This document shows positions 1-9,900 of a DNA stretch of 64,000 nucleotides, piece after piece; position 1 is the first letter of the stretch, and each line of letters starts with the position of its first letter. Position numbers and translations under genes: made by a program. The notes under the pieces are model-generated. The model had not been told where the DNA came from. It was given only the letters and a program-made list of their open reading frames with translations, and did no database searches. Location of the stretch: assembly GCA_027574665.1 (NCBI GenBank), contig CM050648.1:43185700-43249699 (forward strand). The letters run 5' to 3'. This stretch comes from Rhynochetos jubatus. Lineage: Eukaryota; Chordata; Aves; Eurypygiformes; Rhynochetidae.

Positions 1-840
1 AGTGAAGTTTCAACATTAGAAAAGGATGAAGGAAACCCATAGCCCCTTTCAAGGCCCTCTAAGCTTCACCAAATACCCAGAGAGGCATGACCATGTGCTA
101 TTGCCAGCACAGACCTGCTTTCCCACTGTGGACTTCGAGATGCAGACAGCCTAGCCGTTCCCCACCTCTTCCAAGGGAGCGGGAACAACTCAGGGTCTTG
201 CCTCACCTCTCCAAATCTGCCATTTAGAGAGACTTTTGGTGGGGAATTCAAAGTCTGTGTGCAAATTAAGGGATATCCTGAATACAGATTGGTGCATTCC
301 GAACCCCTGCTTGATGGAGTATATTGGGGATAAGCTCTGAGGGATGTGATTTCTGCACACACGATCTCGCCAGCTGCAGCTGGAGCCTAGGGAGAGCAGG
401 ACTCCAGCAGTGCTAGAGTGAATTCTTGCCTTCTCACACAGTGTGTGACAGCTTGGGTAAACAGAGGACAGTAATTGGGGTGCCTTTGTTTTGGTAGCCA
501 GCTTCTGAGTCTCCTCCAAGTTGCAGGTGTAAAGGAACAGGGGCACAGCCACCCAATGAGAAGTGTTTTGGATGCAGAAATGTGGAACTGAGGCACGAAA
601 GAACTGATGGACCAGGCAAGGTCCAACTGAAAATTTGTTTCATTCAGCATCTACTAGTCTGTAAAGCATGTGGGATTCAGTAAGGCAGAGGGGGGATCAT
701 TGCTTAAGGCCTGGGATTGCGTGGGGAATGAGGAAAGGCGACCTGGAAAAGTGTATTAAAAATAAGCATTCATTCAATGCAGAACTCATTTCTTGCTTTT
801 CTCTTAATTTATCTGCCTCTCAGTGTTTAGACAAAAGTCA
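1..840. other. Upstream flank of OPRK1, no gene seen
   Basis: I see no exon, repeat family or RNA gene that I can support here. Open frames up to 120 codons exist on both strands, but they overlap one another, lack a recognisable protein and look like chance. The last 100 bases before the candidate leader exon include an AT-rich stretch around 757-775 that could act as a weak TATA-like element; this is only a positional guess. The true promoter may lie anywhere in or just upstream of the GC-richer block that begins near 845. Confidence 0.4.
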
Positions 841-844
841 TGTG

Positions 845-1186
845 AGCTTCTGAGCTGCGGGGACAGAGGCAGAGGAGAACGTGTGCATCAGTGCAGAGTG
901 CTGCTGGAGCCCTGGCAGAGCGAGAGGCAGGCAGAGGCAGCCTGAGAGGGAAAAGGAAAAGTGGTGGGAGCTGGAACAGCAGCCACTGCTGCTACCAAGT
1001 AGCAGCTCATGCCCGGGAGTCGGCTCTGCTGCCAGCTCTCCTCTCCGAAGGTGCAGGTGCCTCAGGTTCAAAAGTCCTAGGAGGTTGGTGGTACTTCCAG
1101 GAGCCAAGTGGAGCTGCTTTATTTTTTGTTTTTCCTGCGAAGAACATCTGTTTGAGGACTGCGCTCCTTTTCCTGGACTGAAAGAG
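845..1186 (+). other. OPRK1: Candidate non-coding leader exon (5' UTR) of OPRK1
   Basis: This block is richer in G, C and purine than its surroundings, as expected for a leader exon close to a promoter. It lies 500 bases upstream of the first coding exon. In mammals OPRK1 has a non-coding first exon spliced to the exon that carries the ATG. A possible donor (GAG followed by GTATTT) places the exon end at 1186. A second possible donor, CAG followed by GTGTGG, would extend it to 1225. The start at about 845 is inferred from base composition only. The block contains a complete small upstream reading frame at 1009-1080. RNA data would be needed to fix both borders. Confidence 0.4.
1009..1080 (+). 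other. Possible 23-codon upstream ORF in the OPRK1 leader
   Basis: ATG at 1009 opens a frame of 23 codons ending in TAG at 1078-1080, inside the candidate leader exon. The reading frame begins Met-Pro-Gly-Ser-Arg and ends Gln-Lys-Ser. If the leader exon is transcribed as proposed, scanning ribosomes meet this ATG before the receptor ATG. Upstream ORFs are known to damp translation of opioid receptor mRNAs in mammals, so a similar role is possible but unproven. A closer ATG at 840-842 is followed at once by TGA and lies at or outside the exon edge. Confidence 0.3.
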
Positions 1187-1684
1187 GTATTTTATATCAT
1201 TAGGGTTTCTGTTCTTTGAAAGCAGGTGTGGGATCAGGGAAAAAAGAACTCAGGGCTGGATGCCAAAGCAGATGTGCAGAGGGGTGGTGGGTTTCTCTCT
1301 CTCCTCTGCTTTACAGTACTGCTTAGGCAGTAAGGAGCTCCTGTCCTTAGGGTACTGTTTGACTGAAAATATGGAGGATGGGAGAGACAGGGTTAAAGCA
1401 TGGGGGTGGATCTGAGCTGTTTCCAAACTGATCTGTTTCTCTGTGCAGTCTCTGAAAGTGGACGAAAACTTTCCCTGTGCACCTGGAGGAACAGCACTTA
1501 CCCACTACATAGCGAGATGTAAAACTTGTACTTAATATGAATGTGTTTTGCTTAAATCTCTTCTCAGTGAATTACGCTTCCCATCACAGCAGAGCCCCCC
1601 TTAACATGTACACGTTTCAGAGGTCTTAACATCTGGTGGCTGTGGTAGCACTTCTGTGTCTTTCCCTTTCTTCCCTCTTTCCAG
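1187..1684 (+). other. OPRK1: Candidate leader intron of OPRK1
   Basis: This is the stretch between the candidate leader exon and the first coding exon. Its 3' end is convincing: a long pyrimidine tract (about 1658-1682) runs into AG at 1683-1684. A second acceptor-like site ends with AG at 1447-1448 after a short pyrimidine run, so an alternative exon beginning at 1449 is conceivable. Alternative leader splicing is documented for the mouse gene. I see no repeat in this stretch. Confidence 0.4.
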
Positions 1685-2006
1685 CGTACTTGCTTCCTGC
1701 GGTCTACACTCTCCTCCCAGTCTCCTTCTGGCCCGTCTGTGCCTCTATGGATGCCCCTGTACAGATTTTCCGTGAGGAGCTGGACTCCACCTGCTCCCCG
1801 GGGCCCTGTCGTCCCCCCAGCACAAGCAGCAGCTGGCTCCTGGGCTGGACAGACTATGACAGCAATGCCACCGGGGCCTTCGGGGACGCACAGCACAACC
1901 ACACCAGCATCTCCCCCGCCATCCCCATCATCATCACTGCTGTCTACTCAGTGGTCTTTGTTGTTGGCTTGGTGGGAAACTCTCTGGTCATGTTTGTCAT
2001 CATAAG
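1685..2006 (+). other. OPRK1: OPRK1 first coding exon, whole (5' UTR part plus CDS)
   Basis: The exon starts after the pyrimidine tract and AG at 1683-1684 and ends at the donor AG/GTAAGG (GT at 2007-2008). Bases 1685-1746 are untranslated and contain no ATG, so the ATG at 1747 is the first in this exon. The frame stays open upstream of 1747 back to 1636, but that upstream part crosses the acceptor and resembles intron plus leader, not protein. Confidence 0.75.
1747..2006 (+). CDS. OPRK1: Kappa opioid receptor, coding exon 1 (residues 1-87, N-terminus and TM1)
   Basis: This exon encodes the extracellular N-terminus and transmembrane helix 1 of the kappa opioid receptor, a class A GPCR that binds dynorphins and signals through Gi/o. 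The start Met-Asp-Ala-Pro-Val-Gln-Ile-Phe closely matches the mammalian protein, which fixes the ATG at 1747; +4 is G but -3 is T, so the start context is only moderate. The tail carries two N-glycosylation sequons, Asn40-Ala-Thr and Asn51-His-Thr. From residue 57 on (Ser-Pro-Ala-Ile-Pro) it is nearly identical to human, with TM1 at about 59-86 including Asn78 (1.50). The exon contributes 86 full codons plus two bases (AG) of Arg87, giving a phase-2 junction. Cys16 and Cys21 match the cysteine-bearing N-terminus of the family. Identification is secure; the N-terminal tail, as in all opioid receptors, is the most divergent part. Confidence 0.97.
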
Positions 2007-4199
2007 GTAAGGGGCTTTGGAGTACCTTTTGGATGAGGTGCATATGACCTCCCTAATTCTGGCAGGGGGCGAGGGGACAATTTATGGAAGCTTTCTGTGC
2101 TTGCATGAGGAGCTGGAAAAAAGTATCTGGACTCACCCAAACCTTTTCAGCCCCAGTGGTTTGCCCCAAAGCACAGTTAGAGACAAGGGAGAAGCTGGTT
2201 GAAAGTGATAAATCCTGCAGCCTGCGGGAAAGGCGCTTTGTGCCCCGGAGCTATGTTCATGGGGTGCCCTCTAGGGATGAGAGACTGCTGGCATCCGAGG
2301 GAAAGCTCAGGTGGAAGGAAGAAACTCCTGCAAAAGCAGCTTTTTTTCCTGTGAGGAGTCCCCAAGGAATGCCTCATGTGTCTAGTCGTGTGTACACTGG
2401 TATATTGCCGCCTTGTGTGGCTTATTTAACAAGGTGTGAAAAAAAGGAAATGCTAAAATACTTGGAAACGCTCAATGTAAAGCAAGGGATGTTGTTTCTC
2501 TGTCTAGTGGTGTTTAACTCCAGTTGTTGGTGTTGGCTTGAAGAAAGCAAAACAGATGCTGAGAGGATTCTACCTTTCCTAATGTTTTTCAGGAAGCAGA
2601 AGAAAGCTGTGTATCTGTTAGTTTTTCGTAAGACACTATTGTTGAAAGGCAGCAATACTTACACTTATGTATTGGTGTGTATTTTAGTTTGACTGTGATT
2701 TCACTCTCTTTTCGTCCTGTCCTTTCGCAAGTTATAAAAATGTCTGGACAGTGCAGATCGACAGGGCCATAATGAGCAACCAAGGTGACTGAAATGAAAC
2801 TTTTTAGACTCTTGTTTCACAGTCCATTTGAATCCTGCAAAAAAAAAAAAATCTGAAAAAACACAACTGTGGAGTATTCATTGCACAAATTAAATCAGCT
2901 TGTACACAGAAAGAAAAAGGGAGGTATTGGAAGGGATCTTGTTAGTAAATTGGGTATGGTAAGGGTCAAGCAGTTGCAGAATTGTGAAATCAACTGTCAG
3001 ACTTGATATAGGAGGATCTTTACCAGAAGCAGTGAAGTTGTTGATTAAGTACCTTGGGAAAAATCAGTTATAACCAGGTGAATACCCTTGAAAATGGTAG
3101 TAAATCCCCTTTAAATAGTCAGTGCAAGAAACAAAGATGCTGTGGTCAATGTGGAGAAACTGGTTTGCTCCAGCTTTGTGATGCTCTAATTTTTATATCT
3201 CTCCATATCCTTTTGCCCTTCATTCAGAGCAGAGATTTAATTTCTTTTTGTATTTATCTTGCAAGAAATGAGACTCCATACTTGACACACGCACAGCTGC
3301 AAAAGCAGAGATTTTCTAAGCCATCAGTCACTTACAATGACAGTTGATTAACTGGCCTGGGCAGTGCAAATGAATTCAAACTTAGTCAGGTCTCTAAAAA
3401 AAATTAGTACATACGGATTATACTGGTACATATGTATTTCCTTTTTTTCTCTTCTTCTGTGCCCTCCTAAGATTATTTTTGTGAGTGTCTAACTAGTTAT
3501 GGATCACTTTCCTACCAGTTCTGACATTAGCCTTTGGCTTCAGTTTCCTCTTGGCCCATCTCTTGATTACATGATCAAAAAAAATGAAGTAAGAAAAGTA
3601 CCTGTTGTTTTTCTTCTTTTTCTTTTTTTTTCTTCAGTGTCCCCCTCTCCTAGGTTTTCTCTGTGGTAAATGCTTTAAACACTGCTAGAATCATTAGCTG
3701 AAGTGCACATGTGGACACACCTGCAGTTTCAAACATTTCTTGTGATTCTGAAACATTACAAATGTTCATGCAATAGGTGTACTTTTTTCATTTATGTCCT
3801 AACCTCTCATATTGCTCTCTCCCTCACATCTATTCTTTGCATGACTGCATCTCGTGATGCCTATTTTTCATCACCCATTGAAAAATGTAGCCTGCAGTGA
3901 TGTCCTTGTGCGTGGAAAGCCAAGGTCTGTGAGTTTTGTGAAAGAAGGTGTCAAGGGAGACAGGGAACATGTCTTCCAGCCATCCCACATTGCCTCTTGT
4001 CCAGCTGCCACAACTCCAAAGGAGGATGGGGACAGGCTATGGTGCTTCTTTAGCAGCTGAGCATGGGGTTTTTGTGAGGGCCCTTGCTGCTGTTTCCCAT
4101 CTCTCTGAATCCCAGATCTGCTCTCCTTCTCCTCCTAGACCCCTCTAGACCAGCAGGCTTGGCTTCTCCTCCCTTTGCTCTTTTAAGCAACACCTGATA

Positions 4200-4275
4200 T
4201 TGTTAGAACAGTTCAGTTAGAAGGGACCTGCAATGATCAACCTAGTCCAACTGCCTGGCCACTTCAGGACTGACA
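4200..4275 (-). mobile_element. CR1 LINE, 3'-end fragment, reverse orientation
   Basis: Read on the + strand, the stretch from about 4210 matches the reverse complement of the avian CR1 3' end: a tail remnant, then the words for 'tagaacagttcag.ttagaagggacctg' style sequence, then 'gatcaacctagtccaactgcctgg'. Only about 75 bases of the extreme 3' end remain. It sits in the first coding intron of OPRK1, antisense to the gene. The copy is diverged from the younger CR1s further downstream and belongs to an older insertion. Confidence 0.7.
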
Positions 4276-4694
4276 CTGTCATCTTTTGGGTGGCACAAAC
4301 AAGACCTCTTTTTCTCTGAGACTTTTAGAGCAAACTATTGGAGTACCAATGCTGTGGTAGATTCAGGCTCCTCTGGCGTAGGCAGGCATTGGCCTGTTCC
4401 TTGCTTTTGCTACTTCTGCACAAGAGCTGCTGAAGAAGCTCATGGAGACCAGCAAGTCAGCATCTCAGCAGCCTGTGTGCAGAGTGCTGGGTGTCCAAAT
4501 CTCCTTCAGGTGTGGTGGGGTGTGTTTCTGCTGAGAGGAAAAACCCTCTTGGAATTCCCTCAGAGGGAAAAATTACAGGAGAAGGGCACTTTGTTGATGT
4601 GTACAAGCTCCTGAAAGAAAAGTATCTCAGTTTGGTACAGCTCCTATAAACAGAGATTTATGTCAAAGGCAGGGTGAGAACGGTGCTTTAATAT

Positions 4695-4960
4695 GGTGGT
4701 GGCAGCATGGCCTGTTAAAGCATGGTTTAGGAGACCTGAATTCATCTCAGTTTTACCACCAGGCTTCAACACTTTGTCCTGTACTGAGAAGGTCACTTCA
4801 TGTCCCTGTGACTTGGTTTCCTCACGTGTAAAATGCGAATACTGGTATTCACTGTCTTTAAACACACAGCAACTGTTAGATTTAAAAGCCAAAGCCCAAT
4901 CACTAAAAATCATAATGGAACAGGATCAGGGCTATTGTAAGCACCTCAGGCACATCGAGA
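4695..4960 (+). mobile_element. MIR-type (CORE-SINE) ancient SINE copy
   Basis: The stretch follows the MIR consensus in order. It has a tRNA-like left part ending in an 'aattca-tctcagttttaccacc' segment, then the highly typical core around 4791-4836 (tcacttcatgtccctgtgacttggtttcctcacgtgtaaaatg in pieces). It ends with a right part containing an 'aggatcagggctattgtaagcacctcaggcac' like tail. MIRs were inserted before or early in amniote history, so this copy is well over 200 million years old in origin. That it is still readable in the first intron of a neuronal receptor gene is notable. The outer borders are approximate. Confidence 0.7.
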
Positions 4961-6609
4961 ATGGTTATTTTTACTGTGCAGAAAGAGCTCTGCATTGTGT
5001 ATGCAGTGCAACCTGCACTCTGCATGGTTGTTGCAGTAGAGTTTCACGGTGTGGATGGTTTGCAGGAGCTCTCCCTGTGTTGGCATGGCTGTGCGGCACG
5101 TGTACCAGCCCCAAGGGGTCTGCTGTCAGGCAAGCAGCCAGCTGGGGTGGGGCTGACAGTGCCTCGCTTGCACTGAGCCATGGTGCACGGGATGCAACGC
5201 TCTCCTGGGGAGAGAGTAGGAAAGAGGGCATCATGTTGCCTCTTGCACGGGTGGGAAATACAGATACTGTGTGGATAGCACCATCCTGCCCCTATGGACA
5301 AGAAGGGGAGGCATGAAATGGGTTTGTAGAAACAAGGTAATATTAACTGTCCTCACTTGAATACAGTTATACAGGTATGTGTGTCTTGATCAGAGAAATC
5401 AAGATCAGATCAAGATCTCAACCCCAAACCTTTTCTTTTGAGATCATCTTTACCTCCAAGGTCTTAGAAGATATTTTGTGAAATGAAATAATGGGCTGAA
5501 GTTGATAAATAAAATTACTTGTCCCTGGAAGCAAAAAGTCTTTTTCTCCTCTTCCTCTTCCCCCTTGACTAAATCTCCCTAAAATTTCGTGTTGACATTT
5601 AAAAAAATGGTGTTTACTTGTGACAGCTGGAGACGAAGAAATATCCCCTGATAAAGTTAGAACTTTAATTATGCATTTGGTCTTACCAAAACCATAAACC
5701 TACTCTGGTAAAAACTCCTGGAGATGCTGTCTCTTACCACTCCAAATTCACTTTTTCAAGGTGTCTTACCCCCATTGTTCCTGAAGTTATTTACTGAGAG
5801 TGGCTGCTATAATCAGAATCCTGAATAGCCAATCCTGTATTTCTTTTTAAATTATCTTTCAAGCTTCCAGTGAACTGAATAATTTTCTACCTTCAAAAAC
5901 AGTTTTAACGAGAGGCTGTGTCACAGATATATAGATTCATTCCTATGGGAAAAGAGAAACCTTATATTCCTCTGCTTAGTCTAATGTTGAAGAGAAAAAT
6001 ATAAGTAATAATACAATTTTCTTCTTATATTCATCGAATCGAATGGCATTTTATGTAACAGAAAGAGTCTGTTAAGAAAAGTCATATAAAATTGACTCAT
6101 TTCCAGATTGTTTTTAAATATTCTCCACCATCATTCCAAGCCAAAATGAAAATATGAAGGAAGAAAAAAAAAAAAAGCAATATATTGGTTTAAATCAATA
6201 TTGTATTTTGATAACATCAAAAGATTACTTGTTAATTTGCTTTAAATTATTGTTCCAGTTTTATTAAATTATAGTTAGAAAGAATGTTGTTTCGGAATAA
6301 AAATGCACCTCCAGAAGAGTCAACCTAACTGTATTACCCCTTTCCTGTTACTTGCAGTTGGTATGATTTCCTTCTTTTATGAAATCACCATGTTGGCTGC
6401 TAAAAGTAAAGGCCTAGCTGTAGTACACTTTGTGAAGTTTATGGCTTTTTGCCTATTTTTACTCCATTAAGCATCTGACACTTTACTATTTATTTATCAG
6501 TACAGAGGTGTCAAATGGATTGACGGTAATTCATGACATGACCTCAGAGCACCTGGGCTTACCTCACTGAGTGGAGGTAGTTCTGGTGGGTTCTGCAGAG
6601 TTTGGCCAC

Positions 6610-6985
6610 ACTTGGCATAATTTTCACGAAAACTTTGAAGAAGGATCATTATCAACAGCTTTTACAGATGGCACAAAGACCTGCGTAGCAGGAAACATGG
6701 AAGAGGATGGGCTTATGAACAACATATTGGTAGTTTGACAAGCACAGCTCATTTCAACCAAATTTGATACTTTTAATACCCTCCTAGACAATGACTGAGA
6801 CCTGGTCAGTCTTGTCTTTATAAGCAGACAAGAAATTCAACATGAGTTCCTAATATGATGCTGTGATAAGAAGAGCTGATACTGAAAAAGCAGAGAGAAC
6901 GGTGAAAGGGTTGGAAGGAATATTTACTAAAGGCAGTATTAGAGAGAGGCTATAGCAAGTAATCTGGCTTCTGAGAAGTAATTTG
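6610..6985 (+). mobile_element. Old CR1-family LINE fragment (3' part of the reverse transcriptase ORF)
   Basis: Despite heavy decay, several words match the CR1/L3 reverse-transcriptase region in order. These are 'agatggcacaaag' at about 6665 (the Ala-Asp-Asp-Thr region and what follows), a 'caaccaaatttgatacttttaa' stretch for the Asn-Lys-x-Lys segment, then 'caacatgagttcctaatatg' and 'atgctgtgataagaagagct' at about 6838-6878. Those last two match the typical 'Asn-Met-Ser-Ser-Gln-Cys-Asp-Ala-Val-Ala-Lys-Arg-Ala' block. It has many stops and indels. It is much older than the CR1 copies at 22.5, 49.5 and 62.2 kb. Confidence 0.6.
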
Positions 6986-9900
6986 GTATCCATCCAGACA
7001 CTTCTGCTGGGCTAGCAGCCAGGTAGTCATTTATTTCAGAGAAAGGCGTAATTGGAATCAATGTCTGGAAACAAGACAAATTATGGGGAGCCTTTTTGAA
7101 CTGGCAGAAAGTGAAAACTTACAAGAACTTTCCAGTTTGGCTGCTGGCAAGGCAAGAAAGCTTGAGATAATTTGCCTGTCCTCAGCCAGGAGAATGGTGG
7201 GGAAGCTCATGCTCCTGGCAGAAGCGTGGGGAGGGAGCACAGCATGGAGATCGTGTTGGCAGGGGGGCAGGGGACAGAGCAAGGGAAAAGTGAAGACCTT
7301 TCTTCTTCTTCTTCCCCCGCCCCCCGCCCCAAAGAGATAATTCTGAATTTGCTGAAAAGGTGTTGTGGCAGAAAATTCTTTACTTGGTGGCTTTGGATTG
7401 CCTGGAATGCTCTGAGAGCAAGGGAAGGTAATGTTCCTGGCTTGCCTACTCTCACTGTCTATTCAAACTGTGATTAGTTTGTCACTTAAACACATGAGTC
7501 CACAAGGAGTTTTGATTTCAGTTACATATTGCTTTCTAAAGGAAAAGCATTCAGGAAAATCTTTGATAAACTCTACTTCCAGGAAGTTTACTTCATGTGT
7601 CTGTTTTGATCCTCCCATCTGTAAGAATCAGGTAATTCTTGCCAAGTGTGAGCTCTGTGCTCTCCTCCTCAAGGATGACTTTGTGCTTTGTTTATTGTTA
7701 ATTTCATTTGTGGAGTTTGAGAGGCATGAGGAAATGGCAGTATGAATATAATTTTGTCTACAGGCAGGCATGAGTGCACAAACTGAATTAGTGTGGGGAA
7801 GAGGTGTGTACAGATGGAACGAGGACACGGAAAGAGGAATGTCTGACCCTGCTGGCACTCTGCAAAATAGAAAAAGAATAGAAATAGAGAATATATAAAG
7901 GTGCACATGGTCCTGTGAGGAAATTTGCATGCTAGTCTGTGTATCATCTTTAAAATATTTATTTTGCCTGAAGCCAAAGGGTTCAGCTTGCATTAGATTC
8001 ACCTTCTAATCTCTAGGGAAGTGAAAATTAATTCTAGGCAGTTTTCTATTTTCAGTTCTGAGACTATTTACAGTGAAAACTCTGTCTTCTCTGCATGAGT
8101 ATGAGAGCTTAACATGGTTTTCTTCAGTGCACAGGTTTCCACTAATACGTGGCTACAACATCTGCAGAACCTTTCTGTTTTCTCTGCTCCTCACACCAAT
8201 CCTCCTGTGCAACACACAGTGCTCTGCCTGGCTGGTCTTCTGTGCCCAAAAGCCAGTGCCATTCAGTAGTGCATTATGAGTGAATATCTAGGGTTCCCAA
8301 ACTTAGCTGCCCTGCGCCTGGAAGACAGAGGATTTTATATCTGCTGACTGACTGCATAGCTAAATCCACTTCCCGCTGCATTGTAGGTAGCTTAGCCACT
8401 GGGGCTACCATAGGGTAACTAGGAAAGGCCTCCATGAGTGTTGATAGATGGCAACCAGCATGGCAAGATTAGTTTGGACAAGCTATTTGATGTTTGTTTA
8501 GTGTTCACATCCAGAAAAGTTGGGGTTTTTTAATCACGATGCTGGCTGATGGACAGCATCGGCACTTAGTGTTAGACATCACTTTCAGAATGACCGACTT
8601 GTTAAAGTGTGCAGGAGAAGAACAGTATTTTCCCCATGGAATCTAGAAGCTGTGCCTTTCTTTTTTTTTTTTCCAGTTGATGGCATCTTAAAGTTTCTTG
8701 CATTTCACTTGTATCATCTCCTTTGGAAAAGTGTGTGTTCATTTGATCTGTGCTCTGGGCTCCTCTGAGGCAGGTGAGGAAAACTGATGAATGGGTAGAG
8801 TCTGCAGAAATCCTCCCAGCCACCACCAAAGATGGACTGATGACTTTCCCCTGGCCTGGCTCACTACTGATATATGCATTTGTTGCCTTACCACATAATC
8901 CTATACTTGTTATAGAGTGAAGTCCCTTGTCTCCCATTCAACTTTATTACAGAGGTGCTGACCAGAGATTCAGGTCTCCACACATCCAAGTGTGTAGTTG
9001 TCCTATAAAACATTCCTCATCCCTGTGGCAAAATGGACAGAGGGTGCCTTGTTCTGAAAGCAAGAGTGATACCCACTCCTCAGTACTACCATGTGAGAGA
9101 TTTTTTAATTCTTCCCTTATTTCTCTCCTGCAGAAACATCTAGGGGGAGCAAATATTCAATAACATTTATCTTCTCCTAGTCAAGTTCTGCATAAAAAGC
9201 TATCTATGGATATCAGATCCTCTCCAAAGGGTAAGAAGGCAAGTAAGACCCTGAAAAATATTCTATTGCAGCTACTATCCCTGTCCCCTTGAGCAATAAG
9301 ATTTGTTCTCTTTGGCAGGCAGTCTCTGTCCTACAGCATAGAAACTCACTTTCCCACAAACGCATAGGAAGCATTTTGGCCTTCTAAGGGAGCTCATACC
9401 CTTCATGGAAAAACCCCCCTCATTTCAAGATATAGGAACAATGGAAAGGTGGCTCTTAAGAGAAACAGTGACTCAGTACTCACCCGAGGAATGTACCTGT
9501 GGCAAGGAAGAAGTACAAGTATGGGTTGTGTAACACCCTGGGAACTCTCCGTAGCATGACTGGTCACTGGAAAACATCTGCAGCAGCATAAAGTTTCTCA
9601 ACAGAGAAAGTCAGCTGCTTGGCAAGGATTAGATTCCTCTCACTTGTCCATAGAGGTAAAAAATCAGCTACATAGTCTAAGCTAATAGTGTAGGATCTCT
9701 AACAATAATATTAGACATACTGATTTTGGATAATGTATTAATTTTGTAAAATTCTGAATTCTCATCATTTCAATTTAAGCCACAATAAATGCCAGCAGTA
9801 TAACATTTCTCTGAGCTCTCCTAGAAAACTCATGGAAGCACTAATTTCACAGTAATGGTGTTTCGAACATTAAGCATACTTCTTCAAAAAGACTCTTAAG

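Noticed and set aside
1636-1746. In-frame extension of the receptor N-terminus upstream of Met at 1747
   Set aside because: It crosses a strong acceptor at 1683-1684, has no ATG within the exon, and family proteins start at the equivalent of 1747.
2084-2692. 202-codon open frame just downstream of coding exon 1
   Set aside because: It lies wholly in the intron, has no known domain, and overlaps frames of similar quality on the other strand.
4693-5316. 207-codon open frame, the longest apart from exon-linked ones
   Set aside because: Its first third is a MIR-type SINE and the rest is a GC-richer patch; the protein is not recognisable and is cysteine-rich in a haphazard way.
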